Assembly (NCBI GenBank): GCA_026192395.1
Contig: WACF01000001.1
Coordinates: 428,977 to 492,976, forward strand
Source of the DNA: Proteobacteria bacterium 005FR1
GTDB lineage: Bacteria; Pseudomonadota; Gammaproteobacteria; Pseudomonadales; Cellvibrionaceae
Reading direction: 5' to 3'
Length of the DNA: 64,000 bases
Of the stretch, positions 9,581 through 20,000 are shown one piece after another. Numbering within the stretch: the stretch's first letter is position 1; each line of letters starts with the position of its first letter. The translations under genes and the position numbers were made by a program. Under the pieces are notes generated by a model, which was not told where the DNA came from, searched no databases, and was given only the letters and a program-made list of their open reading frames with translations.

Positions 9581-10234
9581 ATGAGAGCGGATTGGGGCAG
9601 TGCAGCTGCGCTCAAGCTCGACGGTATCAGCTGTGAGCGTGACGATCGTTTGTTATTCCAGAATCTCAGCGCGACCGTGCAGGGCGGCGACATTCTTCAG
9701 GTCCAGGGTCCCAACGGCAGCGGCAAAACCACCTTGCTGCGGGTGCTCACCGGCATCTCCACCGAGTACCGGGGTGAGCTGACCTGGTGCGGCCAGCCGG
9801 TGGGTCAGAACAGTTTCGACTACCACCGCAACCTCCTGTATATCGGCCACCTGCCGGCTGTGAAGCGTTCGCTGACCCCGGAAGAGAACCTGGACTGGTA
9901 CTGCGGTATGAACAACGGTTTGGGGCGGGAAGAGATCAGTCGCGCTCTTGCGGAGGTGGGACTCGCTGGTTACGAAGACGTCCCGAGTTATCGCCTATCG
10001 GCGGGACAACTGCGCCGGGTGGCCTTGGCGCGGCTGTATCTCAGCCCCGCACGGGTCTGGATATTGGATGAACCCTTTACCGCCATCGACGTTCATGGCG
10101 TCGCCAAGCTGCGCGAGCTGTTTTCACATCATGCCAAATCGGGCGGCATTTTGATTCTGACCACCCATCAGGATCTCGGTATCGAGCAGGTAAAGATGCT
10201 GAATCTGCTGGAATTCACGGGGGAGGGGGCATGA
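9581..10234 (+). CDS. ccmA: Heme exporter ATP-binding protein CcmA
   Basis: A 217-residue ABC ATPase: Walker A GPNGSGKTTLLRVL, signature LSAGQLRRVALARL, Walker B VWILDEPFTAID, and the H-loop TTHQD. It starts at the ATG at 9581; a GTG at 9566 in the same frame is the alternative, and neither has a clear ribosome site. With CcmB and CcmC it releases the CcmE-heme adduct on the periplasmic side during System I cytochrome c maturation. It is the first gene of the ccmABCDEFGHI operon and overlaps ccmB by 4 nt (ATGA). Confidence 0.93.
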   Translation: MRADWGSAAALKLDGISCERDDRLLFQNLSATVQGGDILQVQGPNGSGKTTLLRVLTGISTEYRGELTWCGQPVGQNSFDYHRNLLYIGHLPAVKRSLTPEENLDWYCGMNNGLGREEISRALAEVGLAGYEDVPSYRLSAGQLRRVALARLYLSPARVWILDEPFTAIDVHGVAKLRELFSHHAKSGGILILTTHQDLGIEQVKMLNLLEFTGEGA

Positions 10235-10941
10235 CTGCGGTGGAGTCCTCGCTCCCGAATCAGGTGAAGCTCGGCACGGCGGTCACTGCGGTTTTCCGCC
10301 GCGATCTGCTGCTCGCCTACCGTCACCGGGGCGAACTGGTGAACCCGGTGCTGTTCTTTTTTCTGGTCAGCATGCTGATTCCCCTCGGGGTCAGCCCGAA
10401 CCCGGAAGTGCTTGCCCTGTTGGCACCTGGAATCATCTGGGTGATGGCACTTTTGGCTACTTTATTGTCTATGGACGGACTGTTTCGCGGCGATTTCGAC
10501 GATGGCTCGCTGGAACAGCTGGTCGTCAGCCCGCACCCCATGTACCTGCTCGTTTTAGCCAAGGTAGTGGTGCACTGGCTGGTAACCGGACTGCCCCTCA
10601 CGCTGGTTTCCCCCCTCCTGGGTTTGTGGATGGCCCTTCCACCGGACGGTTTCGTGGCGCTGTTCCTCTCATTGCTGATTGGTACGGTAACCCTCAGTAT
10701 GATCGGGGCTATCGGCGCGGGGCTGACGGTAGCGTTGCGCAAGGGTGGGGTGCTTATCTCCTTGATTATCATCCCGTTTTATACGCCCGTGTTATTATTC
10801 GGCACCGTGGCGGTGAGCAACGCGATCAACGGCTTGCCCTATGCGGGTCTACTTGCCATCCTGGGCTCGTTCATGGCGCTGTCCATGGGGCTGGCGCCGC
10901 TGGCGACTGCGGGGGCGATCAAGATCAGTATCAACGGCTGA
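10231..10941 (+). CDS. ccmB: Heme exporter membrane protein CcmB
   Basis: A 236-residue membrane protein with six hydrophobic segments. VFRRDLLLAYRHRGELVNPVLFF at the N-terminus and DDGSLEQLVVSPHPMYLLVLAK, VSPLLGLWM and the C-terminal glycine/alanine-rich helix are CcmB hallmarks. It forms the membrane part of the CcmABCD complex. The start codon overlaps the ccmA stop. Confidence 0.93.
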   Translation: MTAVESSLPNQVKLGTAVTAVFRRDLLLAYRHRGELVNPVLFFFLVSMLIPLGVSPNPEVLALLAPGIIWVMALLATLLSMDGLFRGDFDDGSLEQLVVSPHPMYLLVLAKVVVHWLVTGLPLTLVSPLLGLWMALPPDGFVALFLSLLIGTVTLSMIGAIGAGLTVALRKGGVLISLIIIPFYTPVLLFGTVAVSNAINGLPYAGLLAILGSFMALSMGLAPLATAGAIKISING

Positions 10942-11060
10942 AGCTCACGAGCTGCCGGGGCATCAGCACGAATCGAACAAGAAGACGGAGTGGATTCGTC
11001 GCGAAGTGGGGCAGGAGGCAATCCCAGGCAGCAACACCGTATCGATGAGGAGAGTGCCAC

Positions 11061-11813
11061 GTGGGTTGGCAATGGTTTCACAGATTGGGCTCGCCGCGCT
11101 GGTTTTACGAAAAGACCGGCCCCTGGGTCTTCTGGCTCGGTTTGGCGGCGCTGATCCTGCTGGCCGTGGGCACCCTCTGGGGCCTGGGCTTCGCGCCTGT
11201 CGAGCGCCTTCAGGGTAACTCCTACCGGATCATCTATATCCATCTTCCTCTGGCTTTCCTCTCCATGGCTGGCTATTACATCATGGCCATCAGCGGAGCG
11301 ATTGGCCTGATCTGGAAGATGAAACTTGCCGACATGGTGATGAAATCGGCGGCGCCCATTGGGGCGGTTCTCACTTTCCTGGCCCTGTTTACCGGTGCGG
11401 TCTGGGGTAAGCCCACCTGGGGCACCTGGTTCGAATGGCGCGATCCGCGAATCGCCTCAACCATGTTGTTGTTCTTCCTTTATCTTGGCGTGATTGCGCT
11501 GCAGGCGAGCTATCAGAATCAGCAGATGGCGGATCGCTTCAGTGCCATTCTCGCCATTGTGGGAACCGTAAACATCCCCATCATGTATGGATCGGTGTAT
11601 TGGTGGAACAGCCTCCATCAGGGCGCGACCATCAAGTTCACAGGGGGAACATCCATGCACCCCTCGATGCTTTATCCGCTGATGGTGATGATTGCCGGGT
11701 TCTACTGTTTCTACGCCTACGCGCTGCTCAAGAGCGTGCGGGCGGAAGTACTGCATCGGGAATATCGGACCCAGTGGGTCAAAGATCTCGTTTCCTCCAA
11801 CAGGGCGGTGTAG
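11061..11813 (+). CDS. ccmC: Heme transporter CcmC
   Basis: A 250-residue protein with six membrane segments, starting at a GTG at 11061 with GAGGAG 6-11 nt upstream. The two external heme-ligand histidines are present (His61 in YIHLP and the one in WWNSLHQGAT). The WWD signature at residues 117-130 is unusual: GKPTWGTWFEWRDPR, where most CcmC proteins have WGTWWxWD with no residue between the last W and the D. CcmC loads heme onto CcmE. There is a 119-bp gap after ccmB, larger than elsewhere in the operon, in which I see no gene. Confidence 0.93.
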   Translation: MGWQWFHRLGSPRWFYEKTGPWVFWLGLAALILLAVGTLWGLGFAPVERLQGNSYRIIYIHLPLAFLSMAGYYIMAISGAIGLIWKMKLADMVMKSAAPIGAVLTFLALFTGAVWGKPTWGTWFEWRDPRIASTMLLFFLYLGVIALQASYQNQQMADRFSAILAIVGTVNIPIMYGSVYWWNSLHQGATIKFTGGTSMHPSMLYPLMVMIAGFYCFYAYALLKSVRAEVLHREYRTQWVKDLVSSNRAV

Positions 11814-11820
11814 CACGACC

Positions 11821-12027
11821 ATGGACTTTCAGTTTGAATCTTTCGGCGAATTCCTGGCGATGAACGGTCATGGCGCTTACGTGTGGGCTTGTTTCGCCGT
11901 CACCTTTGCGTTGATGCTATACCTGGCATTCGCCCCCGACATCCGCGTCCGTCAGTTTATCCGTCAGCAGAAGCGTCTCGAGCGACGCATGGCGGCGGCT
12001 CGTAGTGGTGAACTCGAAAGCGGCTAA
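11821..12027 (+). CDS. ccmD: Heme exporter small subunit CcmD
   Basis: A 68-residue single-pass membrane protein starting at the ATG at 11821, 7 bp after ccmC. It has the family pattern: a conserved N-terminal FLAMNGHGAYVWACF entering the membrane helix, then a basic cytoplasmic tail (RQQKRLERRMAAAR). CcmD is needed to release heme-loaded CcmE from CcmABC. Position between ccmC and ccmE confirms the call. Confidence 0.9.
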   Translation: MDFQFESFGEFLAMNGHGAYVWACFAVTFALMLYLAFAPDIRVRQFIRQQKRLERRMAAARSGELESG

Positions 12028-12066
12028 GCCGTCGCGTTTCAGAAGGTTTTTTGAGGCAATTCAGTC

Positions 12067-12528
12067 ATGCATCCCGTTCGAAAGCAGCGTCTCATCTTTG
12101 TCCTGTTTCTGGTGTTCTTTGCCGGTGCCGCGGCAGCATTGTTCGGTTTCGCCCTGCGCGAGAACATCGACCTTTTCTATCCACCATCCAAGATCGTCGC
12201 CGGTCAAGCCCCCGTGGACAAGCAGATTCGCGCCGGTGGCTGCGTGCTGCCTGGCAGCATCAAGCGGATCGAAAACAGCATGACCAAGAACTTCATCGTC
12301 ACCGACGGGATAGCGAATCTCGCCGTTACCACTGATGTGATTCTGCCGGACCTGTTCGGCGAAGGGGAGTCTGCAGTTCTCACGGGCAAACTCAATGGTG
12401 ACGGCGTTTTTGTCGCCACCCAGGTGCTCGCCAAGCACGACGAAACCTATATGCCGCCGGAAGTCGCCGACAATCTGAATACGGCCGATCATGTAAAAAC
12501 CTGCAAAGGTCTCGACTATGGTACCTGA
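12067..12528 (+). CDS. ccmE: Periplasmic heme chaperone CcmE
   Basis: A 153-residue protein anchored by an N-terminal helix (residues ~8-28). The OB-fold domain has the RAGGCVLPGSI segment, LPDLFGEG, and the heme-attachment site LAKHDETYMP, where His124 binds heme covalently. The start ATG at 12067 has GAGG upstream. The 3' end overlaps ccmF by 11 nt in another frame. Confidence 0.94.
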   Translation: MHPVRKQRLIFVLFLVFFAGAAAALFGFALRENIDLFYPPSKIVAGQAPVDKQIRAGGCVLPGSIKRIENSMTKNFIVTDGIANLAVTTDVILPDLFGEGESAVLTGKLNGDGVFVATQVLAKHDETYMPPEVADNLNTADHVKTCKGLDYGT

Positions 12529-14527
12529 GCTCGGGCATTTCGCTCTTCTTATCAGTCTCTGTCTGGCTGTCGGCATCTCGGTAGTGCCGATGCTGGGCAG
12601 CTACGTCAATAGCACAACGATGATGCAGTCCGGTCGCTCCATGGCGGTCGGGCTGTTCGTTTTTTCGCTGATCTCCTTCCTTTGTCTGGTGTGGTCCTTT
12701 GTGCAGAGCGACTTTTCGGTGGCCTACGTGGCGTCGAACTCGAACTCTCTGCTGCCAATGGTTTACAAGCTGACCGCCACTTGGGGCGGACACGAGGGCT
12801 CCCTCTTGCTCTGGGGACTCACCATGGCGTCGTGGCTGTTGGCGGTTACTCTTTTTGCCCGAAGTCTGCCGGCCCAGATTCATGCGCGGGTCATCGCAGT
12901 GATGGGTATGACGGTGGTCGGCATCCTGCTATTCACCGTGGTGACCTCCAACCCCTTCGAGCGAATCCTTCCAGGCAGTCCCGCCGAGGGCAGTGATCTC
13001 AACCCCTTGCTCCAACACTGGGGTTTCATTATTCACCCGCCCATGTTGTACATCGGCTACAGCGGTTTCTCGGTGGCCTTTGCCTTTGCAATCACCGCCC
13101 TGCTTTCCGGTCATCTGGACAGTGCCTGGGCGCGTTGGTCGCGGCCTTGGGTCAACGTCGCCTGGGCCTTCCTGACGCTGGGTATCGGCCTCGGCAGCTG
13201 GTGGGCCTATTACGAGTTGGGCTGGGGCTTCTGGTGGGGCTGGGATCCGACTGAAAACAACTCACTGATCCCCTGGCTGACCGGGACTGCACTGGTGCAT
13301 TCGCTGGCGGTGACTGAAAAACGAGGGCTGTTCAAAACCTGGACGATCCTGCTGGCGATCGCCACCTACTGTCTGGTTCTCTTTGGTACCTTCATCACTC
13401 GTTCCGGCGTGGTAAATTCGGTCCATGCCTTCGCCAACGATCCCGAGCGCGGGGCCTTCCTGCTGATGTACATCGTGGTGCTGGCGTTCTTCTCACTTCT
13501 GCTTTACGCACTGAAAGCGCCCAATGTGACCAGTCTTTCAGCTTTCCGTATCTCCTCGCGGGAAACCTTCATGCTGTCCAACAACATTCTGCTGACCATC
13601 CTGATGGCCACAGTGTTGTTGGGGACCATCTATCCGATGATTTCCGATGGTTTTGGCTGGGGCAAAGTCTCCGTCGGTGCGCCTTACTTCAATTTCTTCT
13701 GGGTGCTGCTGACTGTGCCGATTCTGTTGTTGATGGGCGCAAGTTCCCTGTCGCAATGGAAGCAGACCTCCTCCGAGATTTACCGCAAATACCTGAAGTG
13801 GCCGGTGGTGATAAGTCTGATCGCCGCGGTTATTTTCCCCTTGCTTTACAGCGATGGGCACCGAATTGGTGGCGCGGTCACGATCTTCGTGGTGGTCTGG
13901 ATCATAGCGACGACTATCAGTTCGCTGCTGCGGCAAACACGCAACGCGCCTTCTCTCTGGGCGGGCATGCGACAGCTGAAGATGGGCTACTACAGCATGG
14001 TGGTGGCACATTTGGGCGTGGCGGTGTTTTCACTTGGCGCAGGCCTGACGTCGGTCTACTCCGAGGAGCGTAACCTGATTCTGATGCCCGATGGCAGCAA
14101 GGAGCTATTTGGTTATACCTGGAGCTTCGACGGCGTTGAGGAGATCCGGGGACCCAACTACGTCGCTCAGCAAGGACATATTCAGGTGAGCCAGGATGGT
14201 GAGCTATTGGCCAGGCTGGAGCCGCAGAAACGCTTCTATATGTCCGGCGCGATGGTAACGACAGAGGCGGCGGTGGAGGGCAACTTGTGGCGGGATCTCT
14301 ACGTGTCGCTCGGCGAGGCAACCGAGCCGCAGTCCGCAGGCGGCTGGGTTATCACTGTCTACGTCAAGCCGTTCATTCTATGGCTCTGGATGGGGATCGT
14401 CCTGATGTCCGCCGGCGGCTTTATGGCCCTGTTTGATAAGCGCTACCGGCTGGCCAGGGCGAGTGCCGATGCACTCGCGGGCCGCAAGCGCGCGACGACC
14501 ACTGGAAAACCCGTTCAGGCGACCTAA
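12518..14527 (+). CDS. ccmF: Cytochrome c heme lyase subunit CcmF
   Basis: A 669-residue polytopic membrane protein. The WWD signature is present as GFWWGWDPTENNSLIPWLTG, preceded by heme-ligand region WGFIIHPPMLYIGYSG and followed by LVLFGTFITRSGVVNSVHAF. CcmF together with CcmH attaches heme to apocytochrome c on the periplasmic side. Length matches the family (about 650). It overlaps the ccmE end and is joined directly to ccmG (TAAATG). Confidence 0.95.
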   Translation: MVPELGHFALLISLCLAVGISVVPMLGSYVNSTTMMQSGRSMAVGLFVFSLISFLCLVWSFVQSDFSVAYVASNSNSLLPMVYKLTATWGGHEGSLLLWGLTMASWLLAVTLFARSLPAQIHARVIAVMGMTVVGILLFTVVTSNPFERILPGSPAEGSDLNPLLQHWGFIIHPPMLYIGYSGFSVAFAFAITALLSGHLDSAWARWSRPWVNVAWAFLTLGIGLGSWWAYYELGWGFWWGWDPTENNSLIPWLTGTALVHSLAVTEKRGLFKTWTILLAIATYCLVLFGTFITRSGVVNSVHAFANDPERGAFLLMYIVVLAFFSLLLYALKAPNVTSLSAFRISSRETFMLSNNILLTILMATVLLGTIYPMISDGFGWGKVSVGAPYFNFFWVLLTVPILLLMGASSLSQWKQTSSEIYRKYLKWPVVISLIAAVIFPLLYSDGHRIGGAVTIFVVVWIIATTISSLLRQTRNAPSLWAGMRQLKMGYYSMVVAHLGVAVFSLGAGLTSVYSEERNLILMPDGSKELFGYTWSFDGVEEIRGPNYVAQQGHIQVSQDGELLARLEPQKRFYMSGAMVTTEAAVEGNLWRDLYVSLGEATEPQSAGGWVITVYVKPFILWLWMGIVLMSAGGFMALFDKRYRLARASADALAGRKRATTTGKPVQAT

Positions 14528-15055
14528 ATGAAACGACTGAAACTTTTTATTCCGCTCGTCATTTTCGCTGGCCTCGCCGTTCTATTCTGGCACGGCCTGA
14601 AAATGGATCCTACCGAGCTGCCATCTGCCTTGATTGGCAGACAAGTGCCGGCTTTTCAGCTCGGCACTGTGAAGGAGCCGGAGCAGATCGTGACGCGTGA
14701 CGATCTGAAGGGGCACAAGTTCGCGCTGATCAATGTCTGGGCCACATGGTGCGGCCCCTGCCGTCAGGAGCATCCGTTTCTGGTCAAGCTGGCGGAGCAG
14801 GGGATCCCTATCTTCGGTGTGAATGCGAAAGACGAGCTTGATCTTGCGCGCGAATGGCTGGATGAGCGGGGCGATCCCTATCAGTTCAGTATCTTCGATC
14901 CGGAAGGCAAGCTGGCTCTCGACATGGGTGTTTACGGTTATCCCGAAACATTTCTGGTGGATGAGAACGGGACTGTATTGCAGCGCAAAACCAGCGTGTT
15001 GGATGAGCGCGTCTGGCAACAGGATTTTCTTCCCATCATCGAGAAACTGAATTAA
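14528..15055 (+). CDS. ccmG: Thiol:disulfide oxidoreductase CcmG/DsbE
   Basis: A 175-residue membrane-tethered thioredoxin. After an N-terminal signal anchor (residues 6-23) come the CcmG-specific GRQVPAFQL, the active site WATWCGPC (Cys75/Cys78), and the GVYGYPETFLVDENG cis-proline segment. It keeps apocytochrome CxxCH cysteines and CcmH reduced. The ATG directly follows the ccmF stop. Confidence 0.94.
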   Translation: MKRLKLFIPLVIFAGLAVLFWHGLKMDPTELPSALIGRQVPAFQLGTVKEPEQIVTRDDLKGHKFALINVWATWCGPCRQEHPFLVKLAEQGIPIFGVNAKDELDLAREWLDERGDPYQFSIFDPEGKLALDMGVYGYPETFLVDENGTVLQRKTSVLDERVWQQDFLPIIEKLN

Positions 15056-15059
15056 GCCT

Positions 15060-15479
15060 ATGCGTCATTGCCTGCGAATACTTTCTCGATTGCTGCTACC
15101 GCTCATGCTGCTTACCTCGCTTGGAGCAGTGGCGGCAACCGATGTTTACGAGTTCGAGACCGAAGAGCAGCGCGAGCGTTTCAAGCGCTTCACCTACGAG
15201 TTGCGTTGCCCGAAATGCCAGAGTCAGAACCTGGCGGGTTCGGACTCGATGATTTCACAGGATCTCAAACGTGAATTGCACCGGCTGATCATCGAAGGAA
15301 AAAGCGATCAGGAGATTATCGACTTCATGGTCTCGCGCTATGGGGACTTCGTCCTATATAAGCCGAAGTTCCAGGCCAACACCTATCTGCTATGGCTCGG
15401 GCCGGCGGCGCTGATCCTCGTCGGACTCGGCGTATTTGGCTGGGTGCTTTACAAGCGTCAGCCGCCGGAAATCGAATAA
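15060..15479 (+). CDS. ccmH: Cytochrome c maturation protein CcmH (N-terminal type, CcmL)
   Basis: A 139-residue protein with a cleavable signal peptide (residues 1-26), the redox motif LRCPKCQSQNLAGSDS (Cys50/Cys53), a three-helix bundle with VSRYGDFVLYKPKF, and a C-terminal membrane helix. It covers only the first domain of E. coli CcmH; the second domain is the separate ccmI gene that follows, as in Pseudomonas. Four bases separate it from ccmG. Confidence 0.94.
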   Translation: MRHCLRILSRLLLPLMLLTSLGAVAATDVYEFETEEQRERFKRFTYELRCPKCQSQNLAGSDSMISQDLKRELHRLIIEGKSDQEIIDFMVSRYGDFVLYKPKFQANTYLLWLGPAALILVGLGVFGWVLYKRQPPEIE

Positions 15480-15556
15480 CAATCCAATTCTCTTTCTGAC
15501 CATCTCGCTCCGGTTCCATTTGCCGCGAATCGGTGCTTCGGAACAAGACAAACACT

Positions 15557-16846
15557 ATGGCTTTCAGTTTTTGGTTTCTGCTCCTGGCTTTGCTGGCCGC
15601 CGTCTTCATTGCCTGGCCGCTATTGTTCCGAAGGACGTCGAAGGTCGACGAAGCTGCCCCGAGCGACGTGGCACAACGGTTGGCCTTCAACGACGCTGTC
15701 TATGAAGAGCAGCTGGGCGAATTGACGCAGCAACGCGACGCCGGCGAGCTGAGCGAAAATCAGTTTGCGAAACTGAAACAAGAACTCGATGCCTTGCATC
15801 AGCAGGATAATGCGATTGATGCAGCGACCAGTTCCCGGGGGCGGTTCGGCCATGCGATCTGGGTGGTGGCTGCCGTGGCGATCCTGGTCCCCGCCATTGC
15901 GTTTTTCCTGTATGACGAGTGGGGCGCTGCTGATGACTGGGAGATACAACAACTGAGCACCCAGCTGCTGCGTCAGCAACAGCGAAGTGCCGGACCGGAA
16001 GTTCTGCGCGCAACCAGTGAGAAACTCTTCGACAAGCTGCAAGATCGTCTTCAGGAAGAGCCGGAGAATCTCAACAATCGATTCCTGTTGGCCCGCACCG
16101 CCGTGGAGTTGGGCGATTTCCGCACCGCCCTCGAATCCTATCGCTACATCCTCGAGCGACAGCCCAACTCTCCGCAAGTGGTGGGGGAAATGGCCCAGGT
16201 GCTGTTCATGGCGGCTGGCAACCGATTTACGCCGGAGGTTCAGCAAGTGTTCGACCGTGCGCTCGAGATGGATCCGGCCAACACGGACCTGCTCGGCTTT
16301 GCCGGAATTGGTGCCTACCAGTCAGGCAAATATCAACTGGCCATCGACTATTGGCAGCGCGGCATGGGCCGACTGCAACCCAATGATCCGCGCCAGGAGA
16401 CCTGGCAGCGGGCGATTGCTGAAGCGCGGCGCCACTTGGGTCAGGGCGGAGAGGCTGTTTCGGATCTTGCCGGCGAGCCAGCCGCGAGTGAAGAGGCGGC
16501 AGGCGAGTCACTGAGAGTCAATATCAGCCTGGCTGATCGGGTGGAGGCCGAGCCCGGTGACAAGGTCTTCGTCTACGCTCGTGCCTGGCAGGGTGCCAAA
16601 ATGCCCTTGGCCATGAAACAACTCACCGTCGCCGATCTGCCCGCCACCGTGGAGCTGAACGATTCCATGAGCATGGTTCCCGGGATGACCATGAGCCGCT
16701 TCCCGCAGCTGGAGGTGGTGGCGCGAATATCATCATCTGGTCTCGCCGATGCCCGTCCGGGCGACTGGCAGGCCACTGCCGGTCCCATCGACTCCGCCAA
16801 GACTGACGAGTCCGTTCAACTGCTAATTGACTCGCAGATCCCCTGA
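15557..16846 (+). CDS. ccmI: Cytochrome c maturation TPR protein CcmI
   Basis: A 429-residue protein from the ATG at 15557 (MAFSFWFLLLALL); an in-frame GTG at 15533 adds eight unlikely residues. Two membrane helices near residues 3-25 and ~105-125 flank a cytoplasmic leucine-zipper-like segment, then TPR repeats (NRFLLARTAVELGDFRTAL and following) and a C-terminal domain with VFVYARAWQGAKMPLAMKQL. CcmI holds apocytochrome c for heme ligation. It ends the operon. Confidence 0.92.
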   Translation: MAFSFWFLLLALLAAVFIAWPLLFRRTSKVDEAAPSDVAQRLAFNDAVYEEQLGELTQQRDAGELSENQFAKLKQELDALHQQDNAIDAATSSRGRFGHAIWVVAAVAILVPAIAFFLYDEWGAADDWEIQQLSTQLLRQQQRSAGPEVLRATSEKLFDKLQDRLQEEPENLNNRFLLARTAVELGDFRTALESYRYILERQPNSPQVVGEMAQVLFMAAGNRFTPEVQQVFDRALEMDPANTDLLGFAGIGAYQSGKYQLAIDYWQRGMGRLQPNDPRQETWQRAIAEARRHLGQGGEAVSDLAGEPAASEEAAGESLRVNISLADRVEAEPGDKVFVYARAWQGAKMPLAMKQLTVADLPATVELNDSMSMVPGMTMSRFPQLEVVARISSSGLADARPGDWQATAGPIDSAKTDESVQLLIDSQIP

Positions 16847-17042
16847 GAGACTCTGGACATTTGGCCGCCATTTTCGAGTGTAATGGACCGGTCAAATGTG
16901 TAGAATTCCGCCCTTCAGGAAAAAAGGACATTCCGGCCCCACCGCTGGTCCAGCCTTGCCCCATCCATACCGAAACTGAATACAAAGCCCGAATAAATAT
17001 TCCAAAAACCAAGAAGTTACAGATTGAAGTGAAAGTAATTCT

Positions 17043-20000
17043 ATGCGGCTAAAATCCATCAAGCTGGCCGGGTTCAAATCCTTTGTCGATCCCACGACGG
17101 TCACCTTTCCGAGCAATCTCTGCGCGGTAGTCGGACCCAATGGCTGCGGCAAGTCCAACATCATTGACGCCGTGCGCTGGGTAATGGGGGAGTCCTCCGC
17201 CAAGCACCTGCGCGGCGAGTCCATGACTGACGTCATCTTCAACGGTTCCGGCGGCCGCAAGCCGGTGGGCCAGGCCTCCATCGAGCTGATTTTCGACAAC
17301 AGCGACGGCACCATCGTCGGAGAGTATGCGAGCTTCACGGAGATCTCGGTCAAGCGGAAAGTGACCCGCGACGCCCAGAACAGCTACTTCCTGAACGGCG
17401 CCAAATGCCGCCGCAAGGACATCACCGACATCTTTCTCGGCACCGGCCTCGGGCCCCGCAGCTACGCCATCATCGAGCAGGGCATGATCTCGAACCTGAT
17501 CGAGGCCAAGCCCGATGACCTGCGCAACACCATCGAAGAGGCCGCCGGCATCTCCAAATACAAGGAGCGCCGCCGCGATACCGAAAACCGTATTCACCGC
17601 ACGCTGGAAAACCTCGAGCGTCTGACGGACATCCGCGAGGAGCTGGAGCGCCAATTGAGCCGGCTTGAACGTCAGTCAAAAGCCGCCGAAAAATATACCG
17701 AGTTCAAGAAAGAAGAGCGCTGGCTGAGAGCTCAGCAGCTCGCCATGCGCATTCGCGATCTGGATGAAAAAGCGAAGAACAACAAAGACCAGATCACCGA
17801 ACTGGAATTGAAGATTGAATCGCTGGTCACTGACCGGGTCAACCGCAATACAGCGATCGAAAAGCTGCGCAGCCAGCACACCGAACTGAACGACAAGTTC
17901 AACGAAGTGCAAGGCCGTTACTATGCGGCCGGCTCCGACATTGCCCGGGTGGAGCAGAGCATCCACCATGCGGAAGAACGCAGTCAGCAATTGCGCATCG
18001 ATCTGGACAACAGCAACCGCGAACTGCGCGAAGCGGAAGAAAGCCTGGCATCCGACAAACAAAAAGCGGAAGCCTGGCAGATGGAACTGCTGGAGGTCGA
18101 ACCGCAGCTGAGCGAAGTGAAAGCGACCGAAAGCATCTCCACCGAGGCCCTGCTGGAAGCGGAAGGCGCCATGCAGACCTGGCAGACCGAGTGGGACAGC
18201 TTCAACCAGAGCGCTGCCAAACCGCAACAGGATGCGGAAGTGCAGCAGTCGCGCATTCGTCACATCGAGCAAGTCCAGGTTCGCCTTCTCGAGCGCATCG
18301 AGCGGTTGCGCAAGGAGCAGGCACAGCTGGCCGAACAGGTTAGTGATGACAACCTCGACGAGCTCAAAGAAGAAATCGCCGAACTTGACATGGTGGTCGA
18401 GCAAAAACGCGAAGAACTCGACGGCCTGGTGGAAAAACTCGAGCTGATTCGTGAACGCAGCCGCGAAAACCAAAAGCAGCTCGATCAGGAGCGAAGCGCA
18501 TTGCAGCAAATGCGCGGTCGCCATGCCTCTCTGGAAGCCTTGCAGCAAGCCGCCATGGCGGAGACCAGCAAGGACGTGACCAAGTGGCTGGAGCAGCAGG
18601 GGATCGGCGGCAATCCGCGCCTGGCGGAAAAAATTCAGGTTAGCGATGGCTGGGATACCGCCGTCGAAACCGTGCTCGGCGATTCGCTGCAGGCGGTTTG
18701 CATCGAGGGCCTCGATCCGCTGACTTCCGTACTCGGTAATCTGCAGCAGGGCACCGTAGTGCTGCTGGATACTCAAGCGAACCCGGCCTCCGGCGATCAC
18801 AGCAAAGCGCCGAGGCTGGTCGATAAGGTCAATAGCGCAGTGAGCGTGAACGGGCTGCTCGACGGCGTTTACCTGGCGGAAGATCTTGGCGCGGCGCTGC
18901 AATTGCGCTCGCAGCTGCAGGCTGGTGAATCAGTCGTTACCCGCGACGGCATCTGGCTCGGCGCGAGCTGGCTGCGCGTCGCCAAAGGCAAAGACGCAGC
19001 CTCCGGCATTCTCGAGCGGCAGCAGGAACTGGAAAGCCTGGACGAGCGTATTGCCACAGCGGAGTCGCGCATTGGCGAGCTGCAGGAAGAGAGCGATAGC
19101 CTTCAATCCGAATTGAAGTCAGTGGAAGGCCAACAGGCACAGCTGCGTTCGGCGATTGAAACGGAAAACCGCAAAATCAGTGAGCTGCAGTCAAGCTTGT
19201 CTGCCAAGAAAGTCCGCATTGAAGAATCACATAACCGACATCAGCGCGCCGCCAGCGAGATTCGCGAGGCCGAAGCGCAGATGAAGATGGAAGGCGAGCA
19301 CCTCGCCGAGGCGCGTCACTTGCTGTCTGACGCCATCGAGGCGATGGAGACCAACAATATCGAGCGCGAGCGCTTGATGAACCAGCGCGATCAGTTCCGT
19401 TCGACTCTGGACAACGCCCGGCAGAAAGCGCGTCACGACAAGGATCGCAGTCACGAATTGGCGATGCGCTTCCAGTCCTTGAAGACTCAGCTGGAATCCA
19501 CCAAGCAGGGCATCGAACGTCTCGAGCAGCAGTCAACCCGCTTGCTCGAACGACGGGAAATGCTGCAGGCCACAATCGAGGAACTGATCGAGCCGCTGGA
19601 AAGCAACAAGCTTGAGCTGACGGAGCTGCTTGATCGCCGTCTCTCAGTGGAAGGTGAACTGACGACCGCCCGCCAAGCGATGGAAGGAGTGGATCACGAA
19701 CTGCGCGAAGCCGAGCGTGCCCGCTCCCGAATCGAGCAGGATCTGCAGTCGGTTCGCGAAGTGTTGGAGAAAGCCCGCATCGAAGCGCAGACCTTCCACG
19801 TACAGCGGCAGAACAGCGAGCAGCAACTGCAGCAGGAAGATTACCAGCTGGACCAAGTGCTGGCGGAGATGGACACCCAGCTGAGCGTGGACGAGATTAC
19901 CCAGGAGCTCGAGCAGATCGCCAGCCGCATCAGCCGTCTCGGCCCGATCAACCTCGCGGCCATCGACGAGTACAAGGTGGAGCAGGAACGCAAGACCTAT

